Made by a program: the position numbers and the translations under genes. This document shows, piece by piece, positions 7,818-16,241 of a stretch of 64,000 nt of DNA. Below the pieces are notes generated by a model. That model ran no database searches and was not told where the DNA came from. It saw only the letters and a program-made list of their open reading frames with translations. This DNA is from Massilia alkalitolerans DSM 17462. GTDB taxonomy: Bacteria > Pseudomonadota > Gammaproteobacteria > Burkholderiales > Burkholderiaceae_D. Location: NCBI RefSeq assembly GCF_000427785.1, contig NZ_ATYR01000007.1, forward strand, positions 1 through 64,000, in the 5' to 3' direction. Position 1 is the first letter of the stretch; each line of letters begins with the position of its first letter.

Positions 7818-9113
7818 TCACGCACTCAGTCGAGCATCAGCGGCCTGCACCTCAATGCCGGCCTGACCCAACATCCACACCTCAATTTTCGTGTGCCACA
7901 TCCGCAGCAGATCGATCGGGCGGCGGATGTAATGCTTCTCCGCGATGGCGCTAGGCTTGTGTCCCATGATCTGCGCCACGACACCGGCCGGGCACTCCAC
8001 CCACTCACTCAACGTGCCAAACGAGCGGCGCAGGCCGTGAATTGACACATGCGGCAGCTCGGCCGCTTCCAGTGCATTGTTATGGGCCTTGCGCGGCTCC
8101 TGGATGCGTCCGCTGGCAGCGGTGCGGCTGCTGAATACCCACTCATTGGTGCGCGGCAGGGCATCCAGCAGCGCGGACACGTAGGGAGTCAACGGAATCG
8201 TCCGGTTTGCCTCCACCTTGTCCTGCAAGACCATCGTGCCCCACTTGAAGTCCACATCTGTCCAGCGCAGCCCAGCCATTTCCTCACGGCGCGCGCCCGT
8301 CAGCAAGAGGGCTTGCAGGTAGGCGCTGGCGACAGGGTTCTGGATTTCCCGGACTTGTTTAAACCACGGGGCCAATTGTTCGCGCTGGAGGCAATCCGAC
8401 TTCGCCGCAGGCTTGGGAAGTTCATCCTTGGCCACGCTTGAAGCGCATGCGTGGGGGCTGACTTCGGTCTTGTACTCGGCTCGCATGGCGCACCAGTTCA
8501 GGAACCCGCGCAAGCGCACGAAAGCGTTCATCGCCACGGTAGACCTGTGCGTCTCACCATTCAGCCATTTCCGCACATATTCGGCATCGATGTCACGCAG
8601 AGGGCGGGCGAGCACGGAGACCAGCACGCCGGGCAAGGTGGTTTCTCCTTCCCCCTTTTTGCGCCCACGGGTCTTTTGACGGCCACCCGGATCGACCAGT
8701 CTCTGGTGGTCTAGCAGGGTACGGGCGCTCCACCGGGTCTTCCGGGCCGTCATGTAGGCGTCCCACGCTTCGCGCGCGGGCGTCTCGGCGCGGCGGCTAG
8801 CGTCGCGCTTCGCTGCCTGCTCAGCAACAAGCTCGGCTTTCTGCACCCTCGGGTCGTGCCCGCTGTCGATGAGCACCTTGAGACGGCGCGCCTCCGCTTG
8901 GGCACTGGCGATATCCCATGTCGACGGTGAGCCAATCGTCATGCGGATGGTTTGATTGTTGAGCTTCGCCTGGAAGACGTAAGCCTTAGTCCCGCTGGAG
9001 ACCACGCGGAGGCCAAGGCATGGCGCGGTGGCGTCCCACATGAACGCTTGTTTGCTGTTGGGCGGGCAAGTAAAGCCATCGACGCGCGCGGCAGTAAATT
9101 TGATTTTCGGCAT
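7818..9113 (-). CDS. Tyrosine recombinase (integrase) of the element
   Basis: This integrase catalyses integration and excision at the tRNA-Thr site that lies 160 bases from its start. From the ATG at 9113 (MPKIKF, the usual start of this group) it has 431 residues. Alternative starts are ATG 9152 and TTG 9167, and none has a strong ribosome site. The order is DUF4102-like N-terminal arm (GLRVV...TIRMTIG), SAM-like core-binding domain (about 120-230), then the catalytic domain with the Arg of TGARREE, H-x-x-R in HGLRR, the second His in MGHKPS and the nucleophile Tyr in AEKHYIRR. All catalytic residues are visible, so it should be active. Confidence 0.95.
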   Translation of the reverse strand: MPKIKFTAARVDGFTCPPNSKQAFMWDATAPCLGLRVVSSGTKAYVFQAKLNNQTIRMTIGSPSTWDIASAQAEARRLKVLIDSGHDPRVQKAELVAEQAAKRDASRRAETPAREAWDAYMTARKTRWSARTLLDHQRLVDPGGRQKTRGRKKGEGETTLPGVLVSVLARPLRDIDAEYVRKWLNGETHRSTVAMNAFVRLRGFLNWCAMRAEYKTEVSPHACASSVAKDELPKPAAKSDCLQREQLAPWFKQVREIQNPVASAYLQALLLTGARREEMAGLRWTDVDFKWGTMVLQDKVEANRTIPLTPYVSALLDALPRTNEWVFSSRTAASGRIQEPRKAHNNALEAAELPHVSIHGLRRSFGTLSEWVECPAGVVAQIMGHKPSAIAEKHYIRRPIDLLRMWHTKIEVWMLGQAGIEVQAADARLSA

Positions 9114-9274
9114 ATAGCTGAGTGTTGTGTAACCGCTTTGTAACCCAGCCATGAGTATATTTGCCAATCTCCATCAACACAAGGTACCATGAGAAATATT
9201 GTAAGGTATTGAAATATATAAATTTTTAAGGAGAGTAGCGATACTGTTGAATACATCGATATACAAGGAACTTC

Positions 9275-9322
9275 TCATTCGTAATGCGAAGGTCACCAGT
9301 TCGATTCCGGTCAGCGGCACCA
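9275..9322 (+). other. attachment site: 3' half of tRNA-Thr(CGT)
   Basis: The sequence contains the anticodon loop CATTCGTAATG, the 3' anticodon stem, a T-arm with GTTCGATTC, the 3' acceptor strand CAGCGGC and the CCA end, as in bacterial tRNA-Thr(CGT). The DNA upstream has no D-arm and no 5' acceptor strand complementary to it, and the 5' anticodon stem already mismatches. It is therefore a duplicated 3' end and not a tRNA gene. The adjacent integrase supports its role as the element's attachment core. Confidence 0.88.
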
Positions 9323-9331
9323 ATCCAAGAT

Positions 9332-9367
9332 AAGGCCACATGCTTCAGCATGTGGCCTTTTTCTTTT
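9332..9367 (+). terminator. Rho-independent terminator of the tRNA-Thr locus
   Basis: A perfect 12-bp stem (AAGGCCACATGC, loop TTCA, complement) is followed by a T-rich run. It directly follows the tRNA 3' fragment and is presumably the native tRNA terminator, now separated from the intact gene by the island. Confidence 0.92.
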
Positions 9368-9473
9368 TGCGCGCATGAAATATCAACCAAGCATAATCTA
9401 TACTTCTGTTGAGCTTGACAGGGCGGCAAGACAGGCACGCCCGGAAGCGCGAGCATAGACAGGAAGCGCAGCA

Positions 9474-10520
9474 ATGAACAAGTTTGAACTCTCGAGAAAA
9501 GTAGCAGGCAATAATTTACGTTCGATGGAGGGCATGCGCGGCTTCGCCGTATTCCTCGTCTTTCTGGTGCATTACGCGACCCTGGCCGATCCCGCCGGCG
9601 AGGTGTGGCTCTCTGGCCTGCTGCACAGCATGGGAAATGCCGGGGTGGACCTGTTCTTCGTCCTGAGCGGTTTCCTCATCTACGGCAGCCTGATGGCGCG
9701 CAAGCAGGCGTTCCTCCCTTATATGGGGCGGCGCATCCAGCGCATCTATCCCGCCTTCCTGGCCGTCTTCGCCGCCTACTGCGTGCTGTCCTTCGTGTTC
9801 CCCGACCAGAGCAAGATCCCGCAGGAGGGAGCGTTCTGGTACGTGCTCCAGAACCTGCTGCTCCTTCCGGGAATGCTGCCGATCGAACCGATGATCACGG
9901 TGGCCTGGTCCCTGAGCTACGAGATGTTCTACTACCTGGTGATGCCGGTGGTGGTCGTGTTCCTGCGTCCGCTGGAGGCGAACCGGCGCGTTGCCGTCAT
10001 CCTGGCGATGGCGATCCTGACCGTCATCTATTGCGTCGCGTTCGGCGGCCACCTGCGCCTGATCATGTTCATGTCGGGGATGCTGCTGCACGAAGCGGTC
10101 AAGCGCGGCAGCGCTCCCGGTGGCGTGGTCGGGGCGCTGGCCCTGGTCCTGGGCCTGGCGGTGACCATGCTGCCGGTCGGGGGCAGTGTCGAAATCCTCG
10201 TGCTGTTCGTCGGCTTCTACCTGTTCTGCCTGCACTGTTTCGTGCAGCCGGAGGGCTGGCTGGCCCGGATCTTCACCTGGACGCCGATGCGGCGCCTGGG
10301 CAATATGAGCTATTCGTATTACCTGATCCATGGACTGGCGCTCAAGGCGGCGTTCATGGTGCTGCCGTCCGGCCAGATGTTCCTGGTCCTGTTGCCGCTG
10401 GCCTTCGCCTTGACGCTCATCCCGTCGATGGCCCTGTTCCTGCTGGTGGAGCGTCCACTGTCGCTGGCGCCGGCAAAGGCCGCGCCCGTGGCGCCGGTCG
10501 GCGTCCAGCAAACGCCGTAG
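9474..10520 (+). CDS. Acyltransferase 3 family membrane protein (OafA/YrhL-like)
   Basis: This 348-residue integral membrane protein is of the acyltransferase 3 family, which moves acyl (often acetyl) groups onto cell-surface sugars. The N-terminal signature is visible (RSMEGMRGFAVFLVFLVHY, with the family's R-x-x-A/G-x-x-V...H catalytic His), followed by GNAGVDLFFVLSGFLIYG and the Arg-rich loop YMGRRIQRIYPAF. About ten hydrophobic segments follow. The C-terminus is a short Ala/Pro-rich tail, without the periplasmic SGNH domain seen in some relatives. An AGGAAG ribosome site precedes the start. It is the first chromosomal gene after the island junction and stands alone, convergent with the DUF2325 gene. 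The substrate cannot be told. Confidence 0.92.
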   Translation: MNKFELSRKVAGNNLRSMEGMRGFAVFLVFLVHYATLADPAGEVWLSGLLHSMGNAGVDLFFVLSGFLIYGSLMARKQAFLPYMGRRIQRIYPAFLAVFAAYCVLSFVFPDQSKIPQEGAFWYVLQNLLLLPGMLPIEPMITVAWSLSYEMFYYLVMPVVVVFLRPLEANRRVAVILAMAILTVIYCVAFGGHLRLIMFMSGMLLHEAVKRGSAPGGVVGALALVLGLAVTMLPVGGSVEILVLFVGFYLFCLHCFVQPEGWLARIFTWTPMRRLGNMSYSYYLIHGLALKAAFMVLPSGQMFLVLLPLAFALTLIPSMALFLLVERPLSLAPAKAAPVAPVGVQQTP

Positions 10521-10526
10521 TTCCGA

Positions 10527-11693
10527 TCAGAGGGCCGCTTCCTGCAGCCCGCGCACCAGGCTCGACACGCTCGGGTTGTCGACAAAAATGCAGCGCTTGC
10601 CGGTGCGCTTGCAATGGTCCTTCACCCGCCAGTAGGCATGGTGGCTGATGCAGCCGGTCTGGCAGATCACCAGGTCGGCCGCCGCCAGGCTGGCATCGAG
10701 CTGGCCGGCGCTGTCTTCCAGGCCGCCGTCATGGTGCGCGAACTGGGCGCCGACGCGCTCGATCACGTTGCGGTAGACCGGCACGCTGCCGCTGCGCCCG
10801 CCCACGCACAGCACGCTGCGGTTCACCAGCCGCACCGGGACTTCGGTCGGCACGGTCGGCATGTCCGCCGGCGCTTCGCCCGCCGGCGCCGGTGCATCCC
10901 GGGGCGCAGTGCGTGCCGCTTTCAATGCGGCCACCTGGGCCCGCAGCGCCGCTTCCCGTTCCTCCATCTGCGCCACGCGATTCGCGAGCCGCTTGCGCGT
11001 CTCCAGTTCCGGCACTTCCGCCTGCAGCCGGGCCAGTTCGGAGCGCAACTGGTGGATGTCGGTGTCCTTTGCGATCAGCGCGGCGCGCCCGGCCATCAGC
11101 TGCTGCTCGTAGCGTTCGGCCTGCGCGCTCTTTTCCTGCAACAGCGCCTGGCAGCGGCCCTGCGTCCGGGCCAGTTCACGCACCAGGCGGGCATGCTCGG
11201 CCGCCAGCGCCTTGACCTTGTCGATGTCGGCACGGGCGCAGGCGCCGGCCTGGTGCTGCACCATGTGGATGTCGCGGCACATCTGCTGTTCCAGTGCGGG
11301 CGTGCAGCGCGCATGGCTCAGGGCGGCCCAGAACGCGCCCGGCACCTTGCCGGCGTCGACCGCCTGCGCCCATAGTGCGCCCACTTCCTCCGTGCTCCTG
11401 GCCGAGCGGAAGCGGGCAACATCGGCGGCGTAGCGCCGCTCCAGCTCCTTCTGCAGCGCTTCCGACAGCGGATTGCGCAGGGCGCACTCGCTGACGGCGC
11501 CGACGTGGATGTCGTAATCGTCGTGCAGCAGCCGGCCGCCGGTCACCCGTTCCACCAGCTTGCGCAGGGCAGGCAGCGGCAGGGCGACGCCGACCAGCGG
11601 GCAATGGCTGGCCTGGCTGAGTTCCCAGACGCGCCGGCGGCGCGATCCGCCTTGCGCTGCATCGGCGGCCTGCGGAGCGTGTTTGTCGCACAT
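10527..11693 (-). CDS. DUF2325 protein with coiled coil, probably Fur-regulated
   Basis: The 388-residue protein has three parts. The N-terminal region is alpha-helical (about residues 20-170). A coiled coil follows (about 180-265, ending in VAQMEEREAALRAQVAALKA). After an Ala/Pro linker comes the C-terminal DUF2325 domain (about 290-385): SVLCVGGRSG...Y, HHDGG, ADLVICQTGCISHHAYWRVKDHCKR and KRCIFVDNPSVSS. The Cys and His residues of CQTGCISHH suggest metal or redox chemistry, but the family has no established reaction. A perfect Fur-box-like palindrome lies 19 bases upstream, so iron limitation probably induces it. It is cytoplasmic, with no signal peptide. Confidence 0.85.
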   Translation of the reverse strand: MCDKHAPQAADAAQGGSRRRRVWELSQASHCPLVGVALPLPALRKLVERVTGGRLLHDDYDIHVGAVSECALRNPLSEALQKELERRYAADVARFRSARSTEEVGALWAQAVDAGKVPGAFWAALSHARCTPALEQQMCRDIHMVQHQAGACARADIDKVKALAAEHARLVRELARTQGRCQALLQEKSAQAERYEQQLMAGRAALIAKDTDIHQLRSELARLQAEVPELETRKRLANRVAQMEEREAALRAQVAALKAARTAPRDAPAPAGEAPADMPTVPTEVPVRLVNRSVLCVGGRSGSVPVYRNVIERVGAQFAHHDGGLEDSAGQLDASLAAADLVICQTGCISHHAYWRVKDHCKRTGKRCIFVDNPSVSSLVRGLQEAAL

Positions 11694-11711
11694 GCTTTCT
11701 CCTGTAAATGA

Positions 11712-11726
11712 GAATGATTATCATTC
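11712..11726 (-). promoter_or_regulatory. Fur-box-like operator
   Basis: GAATGATTATCATTC is a perfect 7-1-7 inverted repeat, close to the Fur 7-1-7 unit TGATAATnATTATCA and matching the classical 19-bp iron box in most positions. It lies 19 bases before the start of the DUF2325 gene, overlapping the expected promoter. Confidence 0.75.
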
Positions 11727-12115
11727 ATATGATAACGCAGATGAGGCGGAAGGCAAGCGGATTCGCCTCCTCCCCGTGGATGGCACGGCTCTGTTAGGCA
11801 GCGCACGGTCCCGGGAGCGCGGCTGTTGTATTTTTTGTATCGCGACGCAGTGTCCGATACTGCGCGCGTTTTCGGACCGCCACAGGCGACCGCTCACGCA
11901 GCGACGAGGACGTCTGCGCTAATAGCGGAACTTTTGCGCTGGCTTCGGGTCTCCATTCATGAGAATGGGCCTGGAGCAAGAAACAAAGTTCTGTCTTGAG
12001 ATAGCGCAGTCAATCGTCGTCCCTCGCGCCGTTTGAGGCGGAATCGAGGAAGAATGTGGTGATAGTCGGGTATCGGTCTAATCGCGTTGGTCTACATTTT
12101 TACGAGGGATACATC
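11727..12115. other. Divergent intergenic region
   Basis: The 389 bases between the Fur-box of the DUF2325 gene and the DUF883-like gene contain no supportable frame. They must carry promoters in both directions. I see no consensus sigma-70 pair for the right-hand gene, which could use an alternative sigma factor. Confidence 0.5.
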
Positions 12116-12955
12116 ATGGATAATCAGAAATCTACCGAGGGAAAAGGCAGCGACGCAAGCCGCGAGGGTGCAGGTTCGAGCATTGGTAAAAGCCAGACTT
12201 CCGGCCTGAACCAGGGTAGCAACGCTTCGGGCAGCAGCCAGAGCGGTTCGTCGGGCAGCCTCGGCAGCACCAACGCCTCGCCAAGCAGCGCCAAGCCGGC
12301 TACCGGCAGCAGCAGCGGCGCCGTCGGCGGCACCAGCAACGCGGGCAGCATGCAGAGCGGCTCGCATAGCTCGGGCAACCTGGGCAGCTCCAGCAGCCAG
12401 CAGAGCGGCTCGTCGGGTTCCAGCGCCGCCGGCAGCAGCGGCAGCCTGGGCAGCTCGACCGGCGGCAATAGCGCCCTGGGCTCGAGCGGCAGCACCTCGG
12501 GCAGCACCACCGGCAGCAGCGCCGGCACCACCGCCGGCAGCAGCGGCAGCATGGGCGGCGCCAGCGCACAATCGTCGGGTTCGACCTCGGGCGGCGACCA
12601 GTCGCAGGGCGGCATCAAGGCTGCCATGTCGAACATCACCCCGGACAAGGCGCACGAGAAAATCGACCAGCTCGCACAAGGCGCGCAACCGCTGGTCGAC
12701 CGCCTGGTCAGCACCGCACACGCCGGCGTCGATCGCCTGAGCGGCATGCTGAGCGGCGCCTCGGAAAGCCTGGGCCAGCGCAAGGGCCAGCTGGGCGAGA
12801 CCTACCAGAACTACTCGACCAAGAGCACCGAGTACGTGAAGACCAACCCGGGCACTGCCCTGCTGGTCGCGGCTGGCGTCGGCTTCCTGCTGGCCAAGCT
12901 GCTGGGCGGCAGCAACACCACCGAGCGCAAAGAGTACCGCTACTACCGCGACTGA
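12116..12955 (+). CDS. Ser/Gly-rich protein with C-terminal DUF883-like membrane anchor
   Basis: The 279-residue protein starts at 12116 after a GAGGGA-type ribosome site. Residues about 15-165 are a low-complexity Ser/Gly tract with scattered Thr, Ala and Asn (many repeats of GSSGS type) and must be disordered. Residues about 180-275 resemble the ElaB/YqjD (DUF883) family: amphipathic helices (HEKIDQLAQGAQPLVDRLV, SESLGQRKGQLGE), a hydrophobic C-terminal segment NPGTALLVAAGVGFLLAKLL, then a charged tail ERKEYRYYRD. E. coli relatives are inner-membrane proteins that bind ribosomes in stationary phase. The long disordered N-terminal extension is unusual for the family. A strong terminator follows. 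Confidence 0.8.
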   Translation: MDNQKSTEGKGSDASREGAGSSIGKSQTSGLNQGSNASGSSQSGSSGSLGSTNASPSSAKPATGSSSGAVGGTSNAGSMQSGSHSSGNLGSSSSQQSGSSGSSAAGSSGSLGSSTGGNSALGSSGSTSGSTTGSSAGTTAGSSGSMGGASAQSSGSTSGGDQSQGGIKAAMSNITPDKAHEKIDQLAQGAQPLVDRLVSTAHAGVDRLSGMLSGASESLGQRKGQLGETYQNYSTKSTEYVKTNPGTALLVAAGVGFLLAKLLGGSNTTERKEYRYYRD

Positions 12956-12976
12956 TCGGCGCAAGCCATCAAATAA

Positions 12977-13013
12977 AAACCCCGGCGGGCTTCGGCCCTG
13001 CCGGGGTTTTTTC
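12977..13013 (+). terminator. Rho-independent terminator after the DUF883-like gene
   Basis: A GC-rich hairpin (CCCCGGC, GGGC, loop TTCG, GCCC, GCCGGGG with one bulged T) is flanked by an A run and a T run and can act in both orientations. It lies about 25 bases after the stop codon. Confidence 0.92.
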
Positions 13014-13063
13014 GTTCAAACTGAGCTTGCTTCGTTCGACCGTATTTCTGTTCAGGCACTAGC

Positions 13064-13098
13064 TGGACGCGCGGTCGGCAGAGCCGACCACCCTACGG
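13064..13098 (-). repeat. REP-like palindrome, copy A
   Basis: Read on the minus strand it starts with GTAGGGTG, has a perfect stem GGTCGGC-TCT-GCCGACC and ends GCGCGTCCA. It starts 8 bases after the stop codon of the RND transporter gene, in the same orientation as that gene. Three related copies occur at 41.2 and 55.9 kb. Confidence 0.85.
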
Positions 13099-13105
13099 CC
13101 TTGCC

Positions 13106-16100
13106 TCACTTCACTGGATCCGACGCCGGCTCCTTCACCGGCGCCGCCACCTGCTTGCGGCGCATCCGTCCCACTTGGCGCTTCATGAAGTGCTCGAAGT
13201 CATCCACATAGGTGAACACCGCCGGCACCACCAGCAGGCTCAGCAAGGTCGAGGTGATCAGGCCGCCGATCACGGCGACCGCCATCGGCGAGCGGAAGCT
13301 GGGGTCGCCCGACAGGCCCAGCGCCAGCGGCATCATGCCGGCGCCCATGGCGATGGTGGTCATCACGATCGGGCGCGAACGCTTGTGGCAGGCGTCGACC
13401 AGGGCGTCGAAGCGGTTCATGCCCGCTTCGCGCGCCAGGATCGCATAATCCACCAGCAGGATCGAGTTCTTGGTCACGATCCCCATCAGCATGATCAGGC
13501 CGATCATGGTCGGCATCGACAGCGCGTTCTGCGTGAGGAGCAGGGCCACGAAGGCGCCGCCGATCGACAGCGGCAGCGCGGCCAGGATGGTCACCGGCTG
13601 CATGAAGTCGTTAAACAGCAGCACCAGCACGCCGTAGATGCACAGCACGCCGATCAGCATCGCCACGCCGAAACTGGCGAACAGCGCCTGCATTTCCTGG
13701 GCGTCGCCCAGTTCCGCGATCTGCACGCCCGGCGGCAGCTTCTGGAACACGGGCAGGGCGCGCGCCTCGGCATTGACCTCGCCCAGCGAGCGGCCCTGCA
13801 GCTCGACGTCGAGGGTCACGTTGCGGGTGCGGTTCAGGCGGTTGATCTCGGCCGGGCCGCTTTCCACCGTGATGGTCGCCACGTTGGCCAGCAGCACCGG
13901 TCCGCGCGAGCCGGGCACGGTCAGGCGCCCCAGCGCATCGAGGTCGGCGCGCACCGCGTCCGGCAGCTTGACGCGGATCGGCACCTGGCGCTCGTCCAGG
14001 TTCATCTTGGACAGCGAGATGTCGTAGTCGCCGGCGGTGGCCACGCGCACCGTCTCGCCGATGGCGGCGGCCGTCACGCCGAGGTCGGCGGCGCGCGCGA
14101 AGTCGGGGCGCACGATGATCTCGGGCCGCACCAGCGAGGCGCTGGAACTGACGTTGCCGATGCCTTGCAGGGTGCGCAGTTCACGCTCGGCCTGGCGCGC
14201 GGTCGTGGTCAGCAGCTCCGGGTTTTCGCTGCGCAGCACCAGCTGCAGCTTGGTGCCGGTGTCGGGGGCGCCCACGTTGAAGCGCGCGCCCGGGATCTGC
14301 GACATCCTGACGCGCAGTGCGCGCTCGATCTCGGACAGTCCCACGTCGCGGTCGCCGCGGTCGACGGTGGTCACGGTCAGCACCGCGCGGCGCGCTTCCG
14401 CCGCCGCGCCAGGGGCGAAGGCGTCGCCGCTGGAACCGCCGCCGATCGAGCTGAAGACGCCCTTGACGCCGTCGACCTGCATGGCCGCCAGGCGCGCCTG
14501 CTCGGCGACGGCGTGGGTCTCGGCCAGGGTCGAGCCAGGCGGCAGTTCCACCGTCACCATGGTCTGCGAGCGGTCGGCCGGCGGCACGAAGCCGGTCGGC
14601 AGCAGCGGCACCAGTGCGATCGAGCCGAAGAAGAATACGGCGGCGCCGATCGCGGTCGCCATGCGGTGGCGCAGGCACCACTGCATGGCCGTCATGTAGC
14701 GCCGCATCAGCGGGCCATCCTTCTCTTCGCCATGGTGCTTGGCCGGCTTGAGGATGTAGGCCGCCATCATCGGCGTGAGCAGGCGCGCCACGACCAGCGA
14801 GGCCAGGATCGCGATCACCGCGGTCCAGCCGAACTGCTTGAAGAATTTACCGGGAATGCCGCCCATGAAGGCGGTCGGCAGGAACACCGCGACCAGGGCG
14901 AAGGTGGTGGCGATCACCGCCATGCCGATCTCGTCGGCCGCTTCCAGCGCCGCCTGCATCGGGGTTTTTCCCATGCGCAGGTGGCGCGAGATGTTCTCGA
15001 TCTCGACGATCGCATCGTCCACCAGCACGCCGATGACCAGCGCCAGCGACAGCAGGGTCACCATATTGAGCGTGTAGCCGAACAGGTACTGGCCGAGGAA
15101 GGCCGGGATGACCGACAGCGGCAGCGCGGCCGCGGCCACCAGGGTGGCGCGCCAGTCGCGCAGGAACCACCACACCACCAGCACCGCCAGCACCGCGCCT
15201 TCGTACAGCATCTCCATCGAGGCGTCGAAGTTTTCCTGCACCGGTCCCGAGTTGTCGATCACCTCGCGCAGCACCACGCTCGGGTTTTCCTTCTGCAGCT
15301 GGGCCACCGCGGCGCGCGCGCCTTCGGCCACGTCCACCTCGCCTGCGCCGCGGGTGCGGAACACCTCGAAGCCGACCACCTTGCGGCCGTCCTGCTCGGC
15401 GATCGAGCGCGGCTCGGCCACGGTATCAAGGACCGTGGCGACCTGCCCGAGCTTCACGTGGCGGCCGTCCGGCAGCGGGATGTCCATCTGCGCCAGTTCC
15501 TGCGCCGACTGCACGGTGGCGATGGTGCGCACCGACTGCTCGGCGCCGCTGACGTCGCCGCGTCCGCCCGGCGCTTCACGCTGCACGTTGCGCAGCTGGC
15601 GCGAGATGTCCAGCGCCGACACGCGCAGCGCCGCCATGCGCTGGTCGTCGAGTTCGACCCGTACTTCGCGGGTCACGCCGCCGACCCGCTTGACCGCGCC
15701 CAGGCCCGGCACGCTCAGCAGGCGCTTGGCCACGTCGTTGTCGACGAACCAGCTCAGTTCCTGGTCGTCCATCGCGCTGCCGGCCGTCTTGCTGCGCTCG
15801 ACGGTGAAGGTGGCGACCACGCGGCCGGCGGTGGCCGCCTTGGTCACGCTCGGCTCGCGCATCTCGGGCGGCAGGTCGGCGCGCACCCGCGCCACCGCGT
15901 CGCGCACGTCGTTGACCGCGTCGGACAGGTCCTTCTCCAGGATGAATTCGATGGTGACGGTGGCCACGCCGTCCAGCACCTTGGTGTAGATGTTCTTGAC
16001 GCCCTGCAGGGTGGCGACCGAATCCTCGATCTTGCGCGCCACCTCGGTCTCGAGCTGGGCCGGGGCCGCGCCTTCCAGGGTGGCGGCGACGGTCACGATC

Positions 16101-16228
16101 GGCAGTTCGATGTCCGGGAAGTCCTGGATCTTGCTGGCCTTGAAGGCCAGCAGCCCCGCCACCGTGAGCAGGACGAACAGCATGATCGCCGGGATCGGGT
16201 TGCGGATCGATAGAGCGGAAAAATTCAT
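13106..16228 (-). CDS. RND-family efflux transporter, inner-membrane subunit (AcrB/MexF-like)
   Basis: The start at 16228 (MNFSALSIRNPIPAIMLF) gives 1040 residues, the usual length. An upstream in-frame codon would add a non-homologous 30-residue arm. The protein is a proton-driven trimeric pump of the HAE-1 branch: TM1 at about residues 12-30, two large periplasmic loops, and TM4 with the paired aspartates of the proton relay (LVIGVLVDDAIVEIEN, about 400). Motifs GIPGKFFKQFGW and LLPTGFVPPADRSQ are also present. The adaptor gene ends 13 bases upstream, so the two form an operon. No outer-membrane TolC-type gene is adjacent, so a partner encoded elsewhere is expected. The substrate is unknown. 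Confidence 0.95.
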   Translation of the reverse strand: MNFSALSIRNPIPAIMLFVLLTVAGLLAFKASKIQDFPDIELPIVTVAATLEGAAPAQLETEVARKIEDSVATLQGVKNIYTKVLDGVATVTIEFILEKDLSDAVNDVRDAVARVRADLPPEMREPSVTKAATAGRVVATFTVERSKTAGSAMDDQELSWFVDNDVAKRLLSVPGLGAVKRVGGVTREVRVELDDQRMAALRVSALDISRQLRNVQREAPGGRGDVSGAEQSVRTIATVQSAQELAQMDIPLPDGRHVKLGQVATVLDTVAEPRSIAEQDGRKVVGFEVFRTRGAGEVDVAEGARAAVAQLQKENPSVVLREVIDNSGPVQENFDASMEMLYEGAVLAVLVVWWFLRDWRATLVAAAALPLSVIPAFLGQYLFGYTLNMVTLLSLALVIGVLVDDAIVEIENISRHLRMGKTPMQAALEAADEIGMAVIATTFALVAVFLPTAFMGGIPGKFFKQFGWTAVIAILASLVVARLLTPMMAAYILKPAKHHGEEKDGPLMRRYMTAMQWCLRHRMATAIGAAVFFFGSIALVPLLPTGFVPPADRSQTMVTVELPPGSTLAETHAVAEQARLAAMQVDGVKGVFSSIGGGSSGDAFAPGAAAEARRAVLTVTTVDRGDRDVGLSEIERALRVRMSQIPGARFNVGAPDTGTKLQLVLRSENPELLTTTARQAERELRTLQGIGNVSSSASLVRPEIIVRPDFARAADLGVTAAAIGETVRVATAGDYDISLSKMNLDERQVPIRVKLPDAVRADLDALGRLTVPGSRGPVLLANVATITVESGPAEINRLNRTRNVTLDVELQGRSLGEVNAEARALPVFQKLPPGVQIAELGDAQEMQALFASFGVAMLIGVLCIYGVLVLLFNDFMQPVTILAALPLSIGGAFVALLLTQNALSMPTMIGLIMLMGIVTKNSILLVDYAILAREAGMNRFDALVDACHKRSRPIVMTTIAMGAGMMPLALGLSGDPSFRSPMAVAVIGGLITSTLLSLLVVPAVFTYVDDFEHFMKRQVGRMRRKQVAAPVKEPASDPVK

Positions 16229-16241
16229 GAGAATGCTCCGC

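Larger units (their letters stand above)
1..9322. mobile_element. Integrative element (genomic island), right part, inserted at a tRNA-Thr(CGT) gene
   Basis: The stretch has visibly lower GC and different codon use from the DNA right of 9.4 kb. It carries an insertion sequence, orphan cargo genes, a DNA-binding protein, a primase/helicase-like protein and a tyrosine recombinase, and stops at a partial tRNA-Thr 3' end (9275-9322) followed by the native terminator. This is the standard layout of an element integrated by a tRNA-targeting recombinase. The intact tRNA and the other att copy should lie left of the window, so the left limit is unknown. No capsid or conjugation genes are visible, so it could be a satellite-like or ICE-derived element. 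The att assignment is read from sequence; the element class is inference. Confidence 0.8.

Noticed and set aside
9226..9322. A complete tRNA gene at the island junction
   Set aside because: Only the 3' half matches tRNA-Thr. No D-arm or 5' acceptor strand lies upstream, so it is an attachment-site fragment.
13175..16213. A 1012-codon plus-strand frame opposite the RND transporter
   Set aside because: It is antisense to a full-length RND pump. Its composition is rich in His, Arg and Asp without any domain, typical of a GC-bias shadow.
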